A stretch of DNA of 30,006 nucleotides from CAXRDE01 sp964342365 (lineage in GTDB: Bacteria; Cyanobacteriota; Sericytochromatia; UBA7694): the NCBI GenBank assembly GCA_964342365.1, contig CAYFGW010000021.1, positions 1 to 30,006 of the forward strand. The letters run 5' to 3'. Below are positions 16,811 to 24,794 of the stretch, one piece after another. The position numbers were made by a program, and so were the translations under genes. Under the pieces are notes generated by a model that had not been told where the DNA came from, did not search any database, and was given only the letters and a program-made list of their open reading frames with translations. Position 1 is the first letter of the stretch. The number at the start of each line of letters is the position of its first letter.

Positions 16811-17207
16811 CTCCCAGCCCGCTAATGGTACCCTTGACGTGAGGAGCCATCAGGGACACCTGCCGCAGGGGTTCACGGGACTGGACGTGACTCAAATGCA
16901 CTTCAATCACGGGACAGTTTAAAATTTCAACGGCATCTGCTAAAGCCAGACTGGTATGAGTATAAGCCCCCGCATTAATAAGCACCCCCCCCACCTGCTC
17001 CTGATAGGCCTGATGTACCCGCTCAATGAGTTCTCCCTCATGGTTGGACTGAAACAACTCCAGAGTCAAACCCAGTTCTTGAGCCGTGTGCTGACATTCT
17101 AACTCCAGCTCCTTAAAGGTCAGAGTTCCGTAGTGTTGCACCGGGCGCTGGCCCAACATGTTTAAATTGGGCCCGTGAAGCAATAAAACCCCTGGATTAT
17201 GTGTCAT
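16755..17207 (-). CDS. aroQ: 3-dehydroquinate dehydratase, type II
   Basis: AroQ dehydrates 3-dehydroquinate to 3-dehydroshikimate in the shikimate pathway. The 150-aa dodecamer-type enzyme has HGPNLNMLGQRP with R21 and catalytic Y26 (HYG), FQSNHEGELIERVH, INAGAYTHTS (N78, H84), and EVHLSHVQSRE (H104, R111, R115). The usual SN(V/I)xxRE is SHVQSRE here, a mild deviation. The start overlaps the upstream 605-aa gene's stop by ATGA, and the 3' end overlaps ruvB by 56 bp. Confidence 0.96.
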   Translation of the reverse strand: MTHNPGVLLLHGPNLNMLGQRPVQHYGTLTFKELELECQHTAQELGLTLELFQSNHEGELIERVHQAYQEQVGGVLINAGAYTHTSLALADAVEILNCPVIEVHLSHVQSREPLRQVSLMAPHVKGTISGLGVMGYRLGLQALRDLIQSS

Positions 17208-19021
17208 GAGGTGCGAATCAACCCTTCATAATAATTGACGGGCTCCGACAGCAAAGGTTCGTAACGCCCATACGCATTTTGAATCTGTTCAAAGGCCCTG
17301 GCCCGGTCGTAACTGGCGCGATACATAAGCACGTTACGGGCTTCTTCAGGCTCTTTGTCTGCCACATAGCGCAACACCAGCGCCGTGGTGTAAATGGGAT
17401 CAAACACCTGAATATAGCGCAGCATCACCGCCATTTTGCGCTTGCTCAAATGCAGGGGAGCGGGAAAACGATTGGCGGCGTGGAACACAAATTCCATGTA
17501 GTCTTCTACCGCTTCAGAGCGACTGGCGGCATCAATTTCCTGCATGACCGTCACCAGCTTGTACTTTTTTTCTTCCCCCACCCATTTCACTGTGGTTTTG
17601 GACTCCAGTCGGGCGGAATAATCGGCCATTAGATTGCCTTCCAGGCGGTTGCCCCGGTAGTCAAAAATTTTGTCTTTAAAAGCGTACATACCACAGAGTT
17701 TGAGTACGGCCATATCCAGTGAACTAAAAGTATAATCCTGCCCAGAACGAGAGGGTTCAGCAGTAACAATGCCCATCACAAAACGCTCACCGGTCCACTC
17801 CAGATAACGGCGAATGGGTTCTAAAAGCACGGGCGGAACAATGGGCTGGTCGGCGGCATCATGGGGGAATAAATTGGTGTGAATTCCCATGATTTTTTGA
17901 AAGGAAGCCGTTACATTTTCCAGGGTGGCAAAACACTCGGAAAGCGGCTGTTCTCGCTGACGAAAATGAGCGTTCAGCAAAATCTGCGTGGTATCTTCGT
18001 CCATTTTCTGAGGCAAATTTTGCACCGCACTCACCGCAAAGGTTCCTGTGGTTTGCACATGCCGCTTGATCAAACGCCGGGTTTCCTCATCAAAAATAAT
18101 GTCCTTGCGGTGGCGGATAGATCCCACATCCTGAGTTCCTGAGTGAATCAATTTGGCAGAAATTTCTTTGAGCTTCTGATTTTTAATGTCAATTTTTTGA
18201 CTTTGTTCCTGAATTTGCCGCAAAATCCCCAGCCCCTGCTGAGCATGGAGTTCAATGTCCTGACCCATGCGCTGGTGAGACGGATCATTAATAATGCGCG
18301 ACATTTCTTCCCGCTCTTCCGGCTGGGGATCTCTGGAAGCAATCATTTGATTATACTTACGCACCCGGACCAGGGTGTCTTTGACGGTGGGCAAATGGCG
18401 GGTATGACGTTCGTAGGAATCAAAGAGATTATCGAGATCTGCAAACAAATCCTGGCTTTGCTGCAAAAGCTCATAATAGGTGTTGTTGAGAATGGTGGCC
18501 TGCTCACGGGACATATTTTGTTGCTCTAAACTGCGGGTAGCCCTGAACTTGGCCAGGTTCTTTTTGTCTAACCCCTCGGGCTCCAGTACCCCCAGAGCAA
18601 TAGCGTTAAACTGATCTTCAGGACGGTAGATATTCCGGGTCCAGCGGGGCAACGCCTCTTCATCCAGTTGTTCTAAGTCCCGCAGCAGGATGTTATATAC
18701 GTCTGTAGATAAAAACTCTACCTCATAGCGTCCCCCTTCAGGGTCTTCAAACACCACCCGATCCGCGATGGCTCCAGTATTCACAAACAGCCGCTGCTCG
18801 GTGTTCATCTCACCGATATAATGATCAATCAGATAAAACAACAGGGAACGATAGGCTTCACGCACGCGAAACATGCGCTCCTGATAGGGCAATTCTCCGA
18901 GCTCAGCCATCAATTTTGGTTTTCCGCTCAGCAAAGCCAAAGCCTCGATCACCATCAAAGCAATGGTTTCCGGGATTCCTTCGAGACAGGCGTTCAACCG
19001 TCGATTCACTTCAGAACTCAT
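17204..19021 (-). CDS. Large hypothetical cytoplasmic protein, 605 aa
   Basis: No family is recognised. There is no signal peptide or clear membrane helix. A helical, charged stretch at about residues 255-295 (ILRQIQEQSQKIDIKNQKLKE, broken here as coiled coil) lies in the middle. A second segment (about 400-470) reads LEWTGERFVMGIVTAEPS and LDMAVLKLCGMYAFKDKIFDYRG. The C-terminal third is mixed alpha with LRYIQVFDPIYTTALVLRYVADKEPEEARN. The start ATG lacks a Shine-Dalgarno; an extended -10 (TGTTACACT, minus strand) ends only 8 nt before it, suggesting an almost leaderless mRNA. It is coupled by ATGA to aroQ downstream. Confidence 0.8.
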   Translation of the reverse strand: MSSEVNRRLNACLEGIPETIALMVIEALALLSGKPKLMAELGELPYQERMFRVREAYRSLLFYLIDHYIGEMNTEQRLFVNTGAIADRVVFEDPEGGRYEVEFLSTDVYNILLRDLEQLDEEALPRWTRNIYRPEDQFNAIALGVLEPEGLDKKNLAKFRATRSLEQQNMSREQATILNNTYYELLQQSQDLFADLDNLFDSYERHTRHLPTVKDTLVRVRKYNQMIASRDPQPEEREEMSRIINDPSHQRMGQDIELHAQQGLGILRQIQEQSQKIDIKNQKLKEISAKLIHSGTQDVGSIRHRKDIIFDEETRRLIKRHVQTTGTFAVSAVQNLPQKMDEDTTQILLNAHFRQREQPLSECFATLENVTASFQKIMGIHTNLFPHDAADQPIVPPVLLEPIRRYLEWTGERFVMGIVTAEPSRSGQDYTFSSLDMAVLKLCGMYAFKDKIFDYRGNRLEGNLMADYSARLESKTTVKWVGEEKKYKLVTVMQEIDAASRSEAVEDYMEFVFHAANRFPAPLHLSKRKMAVMLRYIQVFDPIYTTALVLRYVADKEPEEARNVLMYRASYDRARAFEQIQNAYGRYEPLLSEPVNYYEGLIRTS

Positions 19022-19028
19022 AATATTT

Positions 19029-19059
19029 CAGTGTAACACTGCTTGTACGCGGTTCACAA
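19029..19059 (-). promoter_or_regulatory. Candidate near-leaderless promoter of the 605-aa gene, with embedded palindrome
   Basis: On the minus strand, TTGTGA (19054-19059) is followed 18 bp later by TACACT (19030-19035) with TG at the extended -10 position (19037-19038). The predicted start is within about 3 nt of the ATG at 19021. The palindrome CAGTGT-a-ACACTG (19029-19041) covers the -10 and would make a natural operator. Confidence 0.4.
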
Positions 19060-19070
19060 AACGTGTCACC

Positions 19071-19601
19071 ATGGAAAGCATGCGCAAAAAACATCACTTT
19101 TACGCGACGTGGGTGAGCGTGTTTATGCTTCTGTTCAACATGCTGTTTTCGCCTGCCGTAATGGCTCAGCGTAAAACACCCCTCGACGATTTATTTTTGC
19201 CCCATCACACCCCGAGGCGCATGGCCCACGGCAAAAATTATAGTTGGGTGATATTGAGTGAGCAGCCTTTAGAGCAGGTCATGAAATATTATTTAAATCT
19301 CTGCACGCCGACCCCAAAAGGTCCTGCCCACTGGCAACTCACGGCGCCGGACTTACTCACAGCCACCGCCTGGATAGGCGCTCTATCCCAGACCCCTTCT
19401 AAGAAGACGGGAAATTTTATCCTGAATTTACACCATAAACAAACCAAGCTTAACTTTAGCTTAACTCTGGGCGTGGCTAGTTTCACAAGAGACACCCCAA
19501 TTCGTTCTATAATAACCCTATACGCTGTACCTGAACGTAGGGGAGGAACACCAGATGGGATCAATGGATCATCTCAGAAAAAAAATCAGAAATCAGAGTG
19601 A
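19071..19601 (+). CDS. Secreted hypothetical protein upstream of cpaB
   Basis: The 176-aa protein starts at the ATG at 19071 (or the in-frame ATG at 19080). The longer frame to 18963 would run through the 605-aa gene and its promoter. A signal peptide is clear: basic MRKKHH, hydrophobic WVSVFMLLFNMLFSPA, and a likely cut after VMA. The mature part is polar and basic (LPHHTPRRMAHGKNYSW, EQVMKYYLNLCTPTPKG) with no recognised domain. No good SD is visible. The 3' end overlaps the cpaB-like start by 47 nt. Confidence 0.6.
   Translation: MESMRKKHHFYATWVSVFMLLFNMLFSPAVMAQRKTPLDDLFLPHHTPRRMAHGKNYSWVILSEQPLEQVMKYYLNLCTPTPKGPAHWQLTAPDLLTATAWIGALSQTPSKKTGNFILNLHHKQTKLNFSLTLGVASFTRDTPIRSIITLYAVPERRGGTPDGINGSSQKKNQKSE
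19447..19513 (+). promoter_or_regulatory. Direct repeat pair and -10 element ahead of the cpaB-like gene
   Basis: AGCTTAACT occurs twice at 19447-19455 and 19458-19466, an 11-bp spacing. CTTAACTT within it resembles one unit of the cyanobacterial Pho box. A perfect TATAAT lies at 19508-19513 with no clear -35. GGAGGA (19542-19547) then precedes the ATG at 19555 by 7 nt. The 42-nt distance between repeats and -10 is longer than usual for PhoB sites. Confidence 0.3.
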
Positions 19602-20859
19602 AACCGGGGACCTCGGCTTCTCGGACATAACTGAACCCGCTGCCCCTCCAGCCCCCTCACAACCCGCTGAACCGGTGGCGGAACGCCTCGCTAAACGGGG
19701 CAATACTGACTCCCTCATTTCAGAAATTTTTGAGTCGGGCACTGCAGATTTGTCTCCCCCGGAAAATTTTGAACTCAAAGACGGCGATAAGAGTGGGTTG
19801 AATAAAGCCTCTCTTGGCCAGCGCTTCAAGGGATTAGAGGTCAATCGCAAAATGCTGGTGGTTTCCCTCAGTATTGCTGCCGTGGCCAGTTTTCTTTCCA
19901 TGAGTTACCTCAAAGGTATTGCAGAACCCCTGCGCGGCCAGTCCAAATTGATTCAGGTGGTTACGTTGACCAAAGATGTTCCCGCCCGTACAAAAATCAG
20001 CGAAGACATGATCAAAATCAGCGAAATTCCCAAAGGTTATTTGCCTGAAGGTGCTGTAGAATACAAAAAAAATCTCAAGCTCCTCGGACAGGTGACTCTC
20101 ACCAGTCTGTATAAGGGTGAGGTTCTGAATCAGGGGCGTATTTCCCTACCCAACTCCGAGACGGGTATTACCACTATTATTCCCGAAGGCCATCGGGCGC
20201 TGAATATTCGTACCGACCGCATCAACAGCAGTTTGATCAAACCCTCCACAGTGGATCGTAAAGAGTACGTGGACGTCATGGCCACAATTCCCGATCCCAA
20301 TCCGAGCCGTCGCGGGCGTTTAATCAGTGTGCCCATTCTCCAGCGGGCCGTGGTGTTAGCCGTGGGTGATCGTCTGTCCGGTGGAGCTTCTAGCGAACAA
20401 TCCGGTGGTAATAGCGTTACCCTGGCCGTGCCTAATGAACGGGTTAACCTGATGGTACTTATTGAAGAAAAAGGAAACTTCAGAGTCATTCCTCGTTCTC
20501 CCACGGATACCGACACCATGGCAGAAAAGCACACCATTCAGGAAATTGAAGACGTGTTGACCGGTAAAATTGAAGCAGATGAGCCGGAGCCTGAACCTAA
20601 AGAAGTAGAAACCGTCAAAGAAGATCCGCCGGAGCCCGCAGCTCCTCTTGTGAACTTATCTACACCTGCTCGCAGACCCGCTTACCGTGCTCCGGCTCGC
20701 AGACCGGCCTATCGCGCTCCGGCCCGTAAGCCCGTTTACCGCGCTCCGGTCCGAAAAGCCGCGCCACCGGCCCGTAAACCGGCTCCACCGCCTGCCAGAA
20801 AGCCGGCGCCAGCACGTGCACCCGTGGTGATCAACGGAGGTGTAGTGACCAACAAGTAA
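19555..20859 (+). CDS. cpaB: CpaB/RcpC-like pilus assembly protein with SAF domain
   Basis: The 434-aa protein has an acidic, Pro-rich cytoplasmic N-terminus (1-98), one TM helix (about 100-122, MLVVSLSIAAVASFL), and a SAF domain (about 133-200: KDVPARTKISEDMIKISEIPKG, then GEVLNQGRI). A CpaB/RcpC-type domain follows (about 205-325: GHRALNIRTD, VDRKEYVDVMAT, RAVVLAVGD, VTLAVPNERVNLMVLIEEKGNF), and then a basic Pro/Ala/Arg tail (about 365-428) with a 9-residue repeat. CpaB is an inner-membrane/periplasmic part of Flp/Tad pilus systems. No other tad genes are in the window, so it is an orphan locally. A strong SD and an internal TATAAT support the 19555 start. Confidence 0.85.
   Translation: MGSMDHLRKKIRNQSETGDLGFSDITEPAAPPAPSQPAEPVAERLAKRGNTDSLISEIFESGTADLSPPENFELKDGDKSGLNKASLGQRFKGLEVNRKMLVVSLSIAAVASFLSMSYLKGIAEPLRGQSKLIQVVTLTKDVPARTKISEDMIKISEIPKGYLPEGAVEYKKNLKLLGQVTLTSLYKGEVLNQGRISLPNSETGITTIIPEGHRALNIRTDRINSSLIKPSTVDRKEYVDVMATIPDPNPSRRGRLISVPILQRAVVLAVGDRLSGGASSEQSGGNSVTLAVPNERVNLMVLIEEKGNFRVIPRSPTDTDTMAEKHTIQEIEDVLTGKIEADEPEPEPKEVETVKEDPPEPAAPLVNLSTPARRPAYRAPARRPAYRAPARKPVYRAPVRKAAPPARKPAPPPARKPAPARAPVVINGGVVTNK
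20668..20748 (+). repeat. Three 27-bp direct repeats encoding a 9-aa unit in the CpaB tail
   Basis: Three in-frame copies encode ARRPAYRAP, ARRPAYRAP and ARKPVYRAP, followed by looser RKPAPP units. They make a basic, proline-rich tail predicted to lie in the periplasm. Confidence 0.85.
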
Positions 20860-20895
20860 TCCTGTAGGTCACAGCAATTTGACATCCGGCTGTTT

Positions 20896-20929
20896 AGAAC
20901 CGCCCACAAAAGCTTTTGTGGGCGGTTCT
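20896..20929. terminator. Perfect 17-bp inverted repeat after cpaB
   Basis: Arms 20896-20912 and 20913-20929 are exact reverse complements, centred on AAGCTT. The expected RNA hairpin is very stable, but no T-run follows, so it may be a transcript-end or stability structure rather than a classic intrinsic terminator. Confidence 0.5.
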
Positions 20930-20966
20930 GGCCATCAAAAGAAGGTTAGGGAAAGTACAACGGTTG

Positions 20967-20998
20967 TGTTAAAATAAATTGAATATTGCGAAAAAGGA
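20967..20998 (+). promoter_or_regulatory. Promoter and ribosome binding site of the large lipoprotein gene
   Basis: TGTTAAAAT (20967-20975) is an extended -10. AAGGA (20994-20998) lies 9 nt before the ATG at 21008. Confidence 0.5.
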
Positions 20999-21007
20999 AC
21001 CCCCTCA

Positions 21008-24000
21008 ATGCGTAAGTTACCCACCCGTTGCAGCACCCTGTTTATAGCCTCCAGTCTTTTTTTGACCGCCTGCCCCGGCACCGAAACTCCCACAACTCCC
21101 GCAAGCCCCGGCACCAGTAGCTCCGGGGTCAACGTACGACCCATTCCCTCTGTGGCCCCTCCCAATATCACGCCCACTCCCGCTCCCTCTTCGGTGATCG
21201 TCACGCCCACACCTTTCCCCAGCGGTGTCGCGCCTACCATTAGTCCCAACAACCCCAGCAATCCCGGCACGCCGGACGCCAGCGTCTCCCCCACAGGACT
21301 CACCATCACCACCACCACCTTACCTACTTCAGTGATCAACTTCGCTTACAATGCTCCCCTACAGGTGGTCAACGGCAGCGGTTCTTATCGTTGGAGCATT
21401 ATTGACGGCAACCTACCCGCGGGTTTGGCCGTAGACCCCAATACGGGCCAGGTCTTTGGCACCCCCACCACCACGGGCACCTTCACCTTCCAGGTGCAGG
21501 TCATTGACAACCAGACGCAACAGGTGGCCCGACAAAATCTTTCCCTGTTGGTATCCAGTAGCAGCAGCGGCCTTAACGATTTAAGTATTTTAAGCAGCAG
21601 TCTGCCTTCTGGCACCATTGATCGCCGTTATTCACGCATTCTGGAAGTGTCAGGCGGAGCCGCCCCCTTCTCCTGGAGTATCAGTTCAGGTTCATTGCCA
21701 GACGGATTAAGCTTAAACAGCAGCACCGGGGAAATCAGCGGCACCCCCACTCTGAGAGGTGAGGAAACCTTTACCGTCCGGGTGAGTGATGCCAGAGGCC
21801 AGAGCGAAACCCGCACCCTCAGCATTACCATCAACCGGACCGACACAGATATCAGTATCCTCAGCCCCTCACTGCCCGTGGGCGTGGTAGGCCGCACGTA
21901 CAACCGCACGGCCTGCGGCATTAACTTCAGCGGCCAACTTCAGGCCACCGGCGGTGACGGCGATTACCGCTGGAGTATTTCCCGAGGTGACTTGCCAGCA
22001 GGACTCACGCTGAGCAGCGATGGGCGCATCAGCGGCACCCCTACCGCCACGGGATCTACCACCTTTACCGCCCGTGTTCAGGACAACGAAGACAACTCCA
22101 GCAGTAAGGTATTCACCATTGAAACCAGCACCCTGGCCGTTCACCGCTTTACCCCTGGCGCAGGCGGCGAAGACCTGCGCGTGGTCATATTCGGCGAAAA
22201 TCTCAATGCGGCCGCAGGCGGCAACGTGTTCTTTGGTAATGTCTCCAGCCCGGTAGGTGCAATCACGAACCCTGTGGGCTGCGATCAGCTGGTCACGAGT
22301 GTGCCTGCTAATGCTCAGACCGGAGCACTCACCATCAGAAACGCCGGTGGCACCACTCTGGGCAGTAGTGTAACTCCTTTTATTAGCCAGAACGTGGTGA
22401 TCAGCGAGGTATTCTTTAACCCCTCTGACGACGAAAATCAGTTTGTTGAACTCAAAAACAACGGCAGTAGCTCTGTAGAAATTGCCAACTGGCAACTGGT
22501 GTATACCCCTTCCGATAGCGCTACCGCTGTCGCCTTCACGCTGCCGTCTGAAACGCCCGCCTTACAACCTGGCGAAGCCCTGAGCATCAACCTGGCCCGC
22601 GATGGAGCGACCACCGCGGACGATGTGTTCACCGGAAGCACCGGCAAAGAAATGCGCGTGGATCCCTTGAACGCGACGGCCGCCGACGCCCTGACGCAAA
22701 TCGCTCTCTGTGCAGGAAGCTGTAGCACCAGCCCCACCGATACCAGCTACAGAGACTATCTCCAATTTGGCAGCACCGACGTAGACGGAGGTGCACTGGA
22801 AAACAACGCCGTGGCCGTCAACCTCTGGTCTGACAACGATACCCTGAACGTGACCGACCTGATCGATCCCCTTGCGGCGGTGACCAGCAATATTGCAGAT
22901 CCAAACTCAGCCCACTACGGTGTTTTCGAAACCGGCAATGACAAGTCTGGACTTCTCACCACCGACGGCAACAAATACACGGGTTACACGGGTGACGTGG
23001 TGGTGTACTATACCCCCACCACAGGAGCTGCAACCACCTTACCTCAGCGTTTACGCCGTACGGTAACGGGCAAAGGCACGGGGGCCAACGCCAATCGCGT
23101 CCGCATTAACACCTCCCTTTCGAATTCCAGCATTCAAAGCACGAACACAGGTTCTGGCGCCGTGGACAGCGGCATCCTGGTAGACAGCACGGGATTACTG
23201 GGCCCGGGTGACTTTGTCAACGTGATTGCCGGAGGCACCCTGCGCGAAGTAGTGGCCTTTAAAGACGGTCCAAGAGTCGAACTGGATCAGGTACTCTTCG
23301 CCAGCATCCAAAATGGTAATACCAGCGACGGTACCGTCAGCCCCGGCTTTACAGTGGGTGCAAATGAAGCCAATATTGTTCAGGGTGCTAACACGGTAAG
23401 TATCACGATTCGCAGTGGACAACCCAATGAGTTTACGGTGACCCGTAACCTGGTAAGTACCCCCGCCGCCAATCAGGTGGTCATTAATGAAGCGGTTGCC
23501 ACCGCTCCTGTAGCGGAGAGCAATAGTGGTGATGGTACCACAGGCAATGAAATCACCCTGACTTCCACCACAAACTTTGCCACAGGCGATGTGGCTCTGT
23601 TCAATGGCCGAAATTGTGATGACGGAACCGCCAACGGCGCATTGTGTACCCTCACCTTTGGCGCCAATCAGGTGCGACTGGATAACCCTGTGGCCACCAT
23701 GAACCTGTCCACAGGCAACACCGGTGACGGTAGTGAAACCAATCGTTTAGAAGTGGACGACACGGACAATTTCAACGTGGGAGATATTGTTTCTGTGAAC
23801 GGTCAAACCCGTACCATTGTCGCTATCACGCCCGCTTTTGGAGTAGGGACCAAACCCCGGGTAGAATTGGACACCCCCCTGGTGATGAACCTGTCGAATA
23901 CCACTGGTGACGGTACCGCAGGAAATCCTATCGAAGTGGCCAGCACCGAAGGCTTTGCCACCGGTAATCAGGTATCTATTCGCGGCGTCACCCGCACCAT

Positions 24001-24745
24001 TACAGTGGTACCGGGAACACCGCCACGTATTGAACTGGACAGTCCGATTATTACCCGTAACATTGACGGCACCAATAGTGGAGACGGCACCGCCGCAGCC
24101 CCTTTCCGCCTGACGGACACTTCCGGACTGGTGGTGGGAGACGTAATCCGTTTCCCCGGCGTGAATCAGGTGCGCACTATTACCGCGATCAATAACCCCA
24201 CGGTCACTCTGGATAACCCCATTGTGGATAGCACCCAGACCACTACTGTTAATCTCGAAACCGCCGGTGATACGGTCATTGAAGTGGTGAGTGTTGCAGG
24301 AATGAGCGCCGGTGACTTTGTCAAATTTTCTAACAACGATATTCGAGAAATTGCCTCGGTGAATGCAGGAGGCCCAAGCATTACGCTGACCGCGGGCATC
24401 TCTGCAGACCTTGCTGCAGGAGCGACCCTGAACCGTCTGATTGATGCAGGTACTGTGAATCTGGTTCCCGTTGCGGCCACCAGCAACGTCTTCCTGCCGG
24501 TAGGTCAGGTGGCCAATGCTGCAGGGGCTTTTGAAATCAACCTGGTGCCTCAGTCCGGTAACTTCACACTGGTTCCACAAAACGCGCTACAGGATCGCAT
24601 CAGTCGCATTCCGAGCACGGGTTCTATTTTCCTGGCACCCCGCAGCGGGTTCCTGAGAAAATATTTGTCAATTATGGCCACAGGAGCCAATAACCAGAGC
24701 GCGGGAGATTATACCATCACCAACGCTCCCACCAAAGGACAATAA
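21008..24745 (+). CDS. Large modular surface lipoprotein (Ig-like, IPT/TIG-like, lamin-tail-like and repeat modules)
   Basis: This 1245-aa protein has a lipoprotein signal ending LTAC at C22, then a Pro/Thr/Ser-rich stalk (23-96). Three putative Ig domains of the He_PIG type follow (about 97-185, 190-276, 281-375), each with the NLPAGL...G.ISGTPT pattern. An IPT/TIG-like segment (about 378-455) precedes a lamin-tail-like domain (about 461-600: VVISEVFFNPSDDENQFVELKN, split here as core motif ISE...FVELKN). From about 678 to 1148 there are about six copies of a roughly 62-residue beta module marked by SGDGT, F..GD and PRVELD. The protein should be anchored to a membrane and exposed outside the cytoplasm, perhaps as an adhesin or scaffold. 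It is bounded by its own promoter and a strong terminator. Confidence 0.85.
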   Translation: MRKLPTRCSTLFIASSLFLTACPGTETPTTPASPGTSSSGVNVRPIPSVAPPNITPTPAPSSVIVTPTPFPSGVAPTISPNNPSNPGTPDASVSPTGLTITTTTLPTSVINFAYNAPLQVVNGSGSYRWSIIDGNLPAGLAVDPNTGQVFGTPTTTGTFTFQVQVIDNQTQQVARQNLSLLVSSSSSGLNDLSILSSSLPSGTIDRRYSRILEVSGGAAPFSWSISSGSLPDGLSLNSSTGEISGTPTLRGEETFTVRVSDARGQSETRTLSITINRTDTDISILSPSLPVGVVGRTYNRTACGINFSGQLQATGGDGDYRWSISRGDLPAGLTLSSDGRISGTPTATGSTTFTARVQDNEDNSSSKVFTIETSTLAVHRFTPGAGGEDLRVVIFGENLNAAAGGNVFFGNVSSPVGAITNPVGCDQLVTSVPANAQTGALTIRNAGGTTLGSSVTPFISQNVVISEVFFNPSDDENQFVELKNNGSSSVEIANWQLVYTPSDSATAVAFTLPSETPALQPGEALSINLARDGATTADDVFTGSTGKEMRVDPLNATAADALTQIALCAGSCSTSPTDTSYRDYLQFGSTDVDGGALENNAVAVNLWSDNDTLNVTDLIDPLAAVTSNIADPNSAHYGVFETGNDKSGLLTTDGNKYTGYTGDVVVYYTPTTGAATTLPQRLRRTVTGKGTGANANRVRINTSLSNSSIQSTNTGSGAVDSGILVDSTGLLGPGDFVNVIAGGTLREVVAFKDGPRVELDQVLFASIQNGNTSDGTVSPGFTVGANEANIVQGANTVSITIRSGQPNEFTVTRNLVSTPAANQVVINEAVATAPVAESNSGDGTTGNEITLTSTTNFATGDVALFNGRNCDDGTANGALCTLTFGANQVRLDNPVATMNLSTGNTGDGSETNRLEVDDTDNFNVGDIVSVNGQTRTIVAITPAFGVGTKPRVELDTPLVMNLSNTTGDGTAGNPIEVASTEGFATGNQVSIRGVTRTITVVPGTPPRIELDSPIITRNIDGTNSGDGTAAAPFRLTDTSGLVVGDVIRFPGVNQVRTITAINNPTVTLDNPIVDSTQTTTVNLETAGDTVIEVVSVAGMSAGDFVKFSNNDIREIASVNAGGPSITLTAGISADLAAGATLNRLIDAGTVNLVPVAATSNVFLPVGQVANAAGAFEINLVPQSGNFTLVPQNALQDRISRIPSTGSIFLAPRSGFLRKYLSIMATGANNQSAGDYTITNAPTKGQ
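23041..24450 (+). repeat. Tandem ~62-residue beta modules in the lipoprotein
   Basis: Copies are marked by GDGT/GDGS near 23530, 23712, 23909 and 24083, with a weaker copy before (KGTGANANRVRI, about 23070) and one after (AGDTVIEVVS, about 24260). Each has a turn with GD(I/V), a strand reading RTI, and an end reading RVELD.P or a variant (RIELDSP, TVTLDNP, QVRLDNP). Confidence 0.75.
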
Positions 24746-24754
24746 ATTTCCCCA

Positions 24755-24794
24755 AAAAAAGCCCCCGAACCGGTAGCGGTTCGGGGGCTTTTTT
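24755..24794. terminator. Strong bidirectional intrinsic terminator
   Basis: A 12-bp G+C-rich stem (24761-24772 with 24777-24788) has a 4-nt GTAG loop. It is flanked by A6 (24755-24760) on the left and T6 (24789-24794) on the right, so it can end transcription from both the lipoprotein gene and the convergent methyltransferase gene. Confidence 0.95.

Noticed and set aside
18963..19070. 36-codon extension of the secreted protein
   Set aside because: It runs antisense through the 605-aa gene start and would bury the clear signal peptide.
23747..24580. 277-codon minus-strand frame
   Set aside because: It is antisense to the lipoprotein repeat region; its length follows from codon bias in the repeats, and no family motif or SD is seen.
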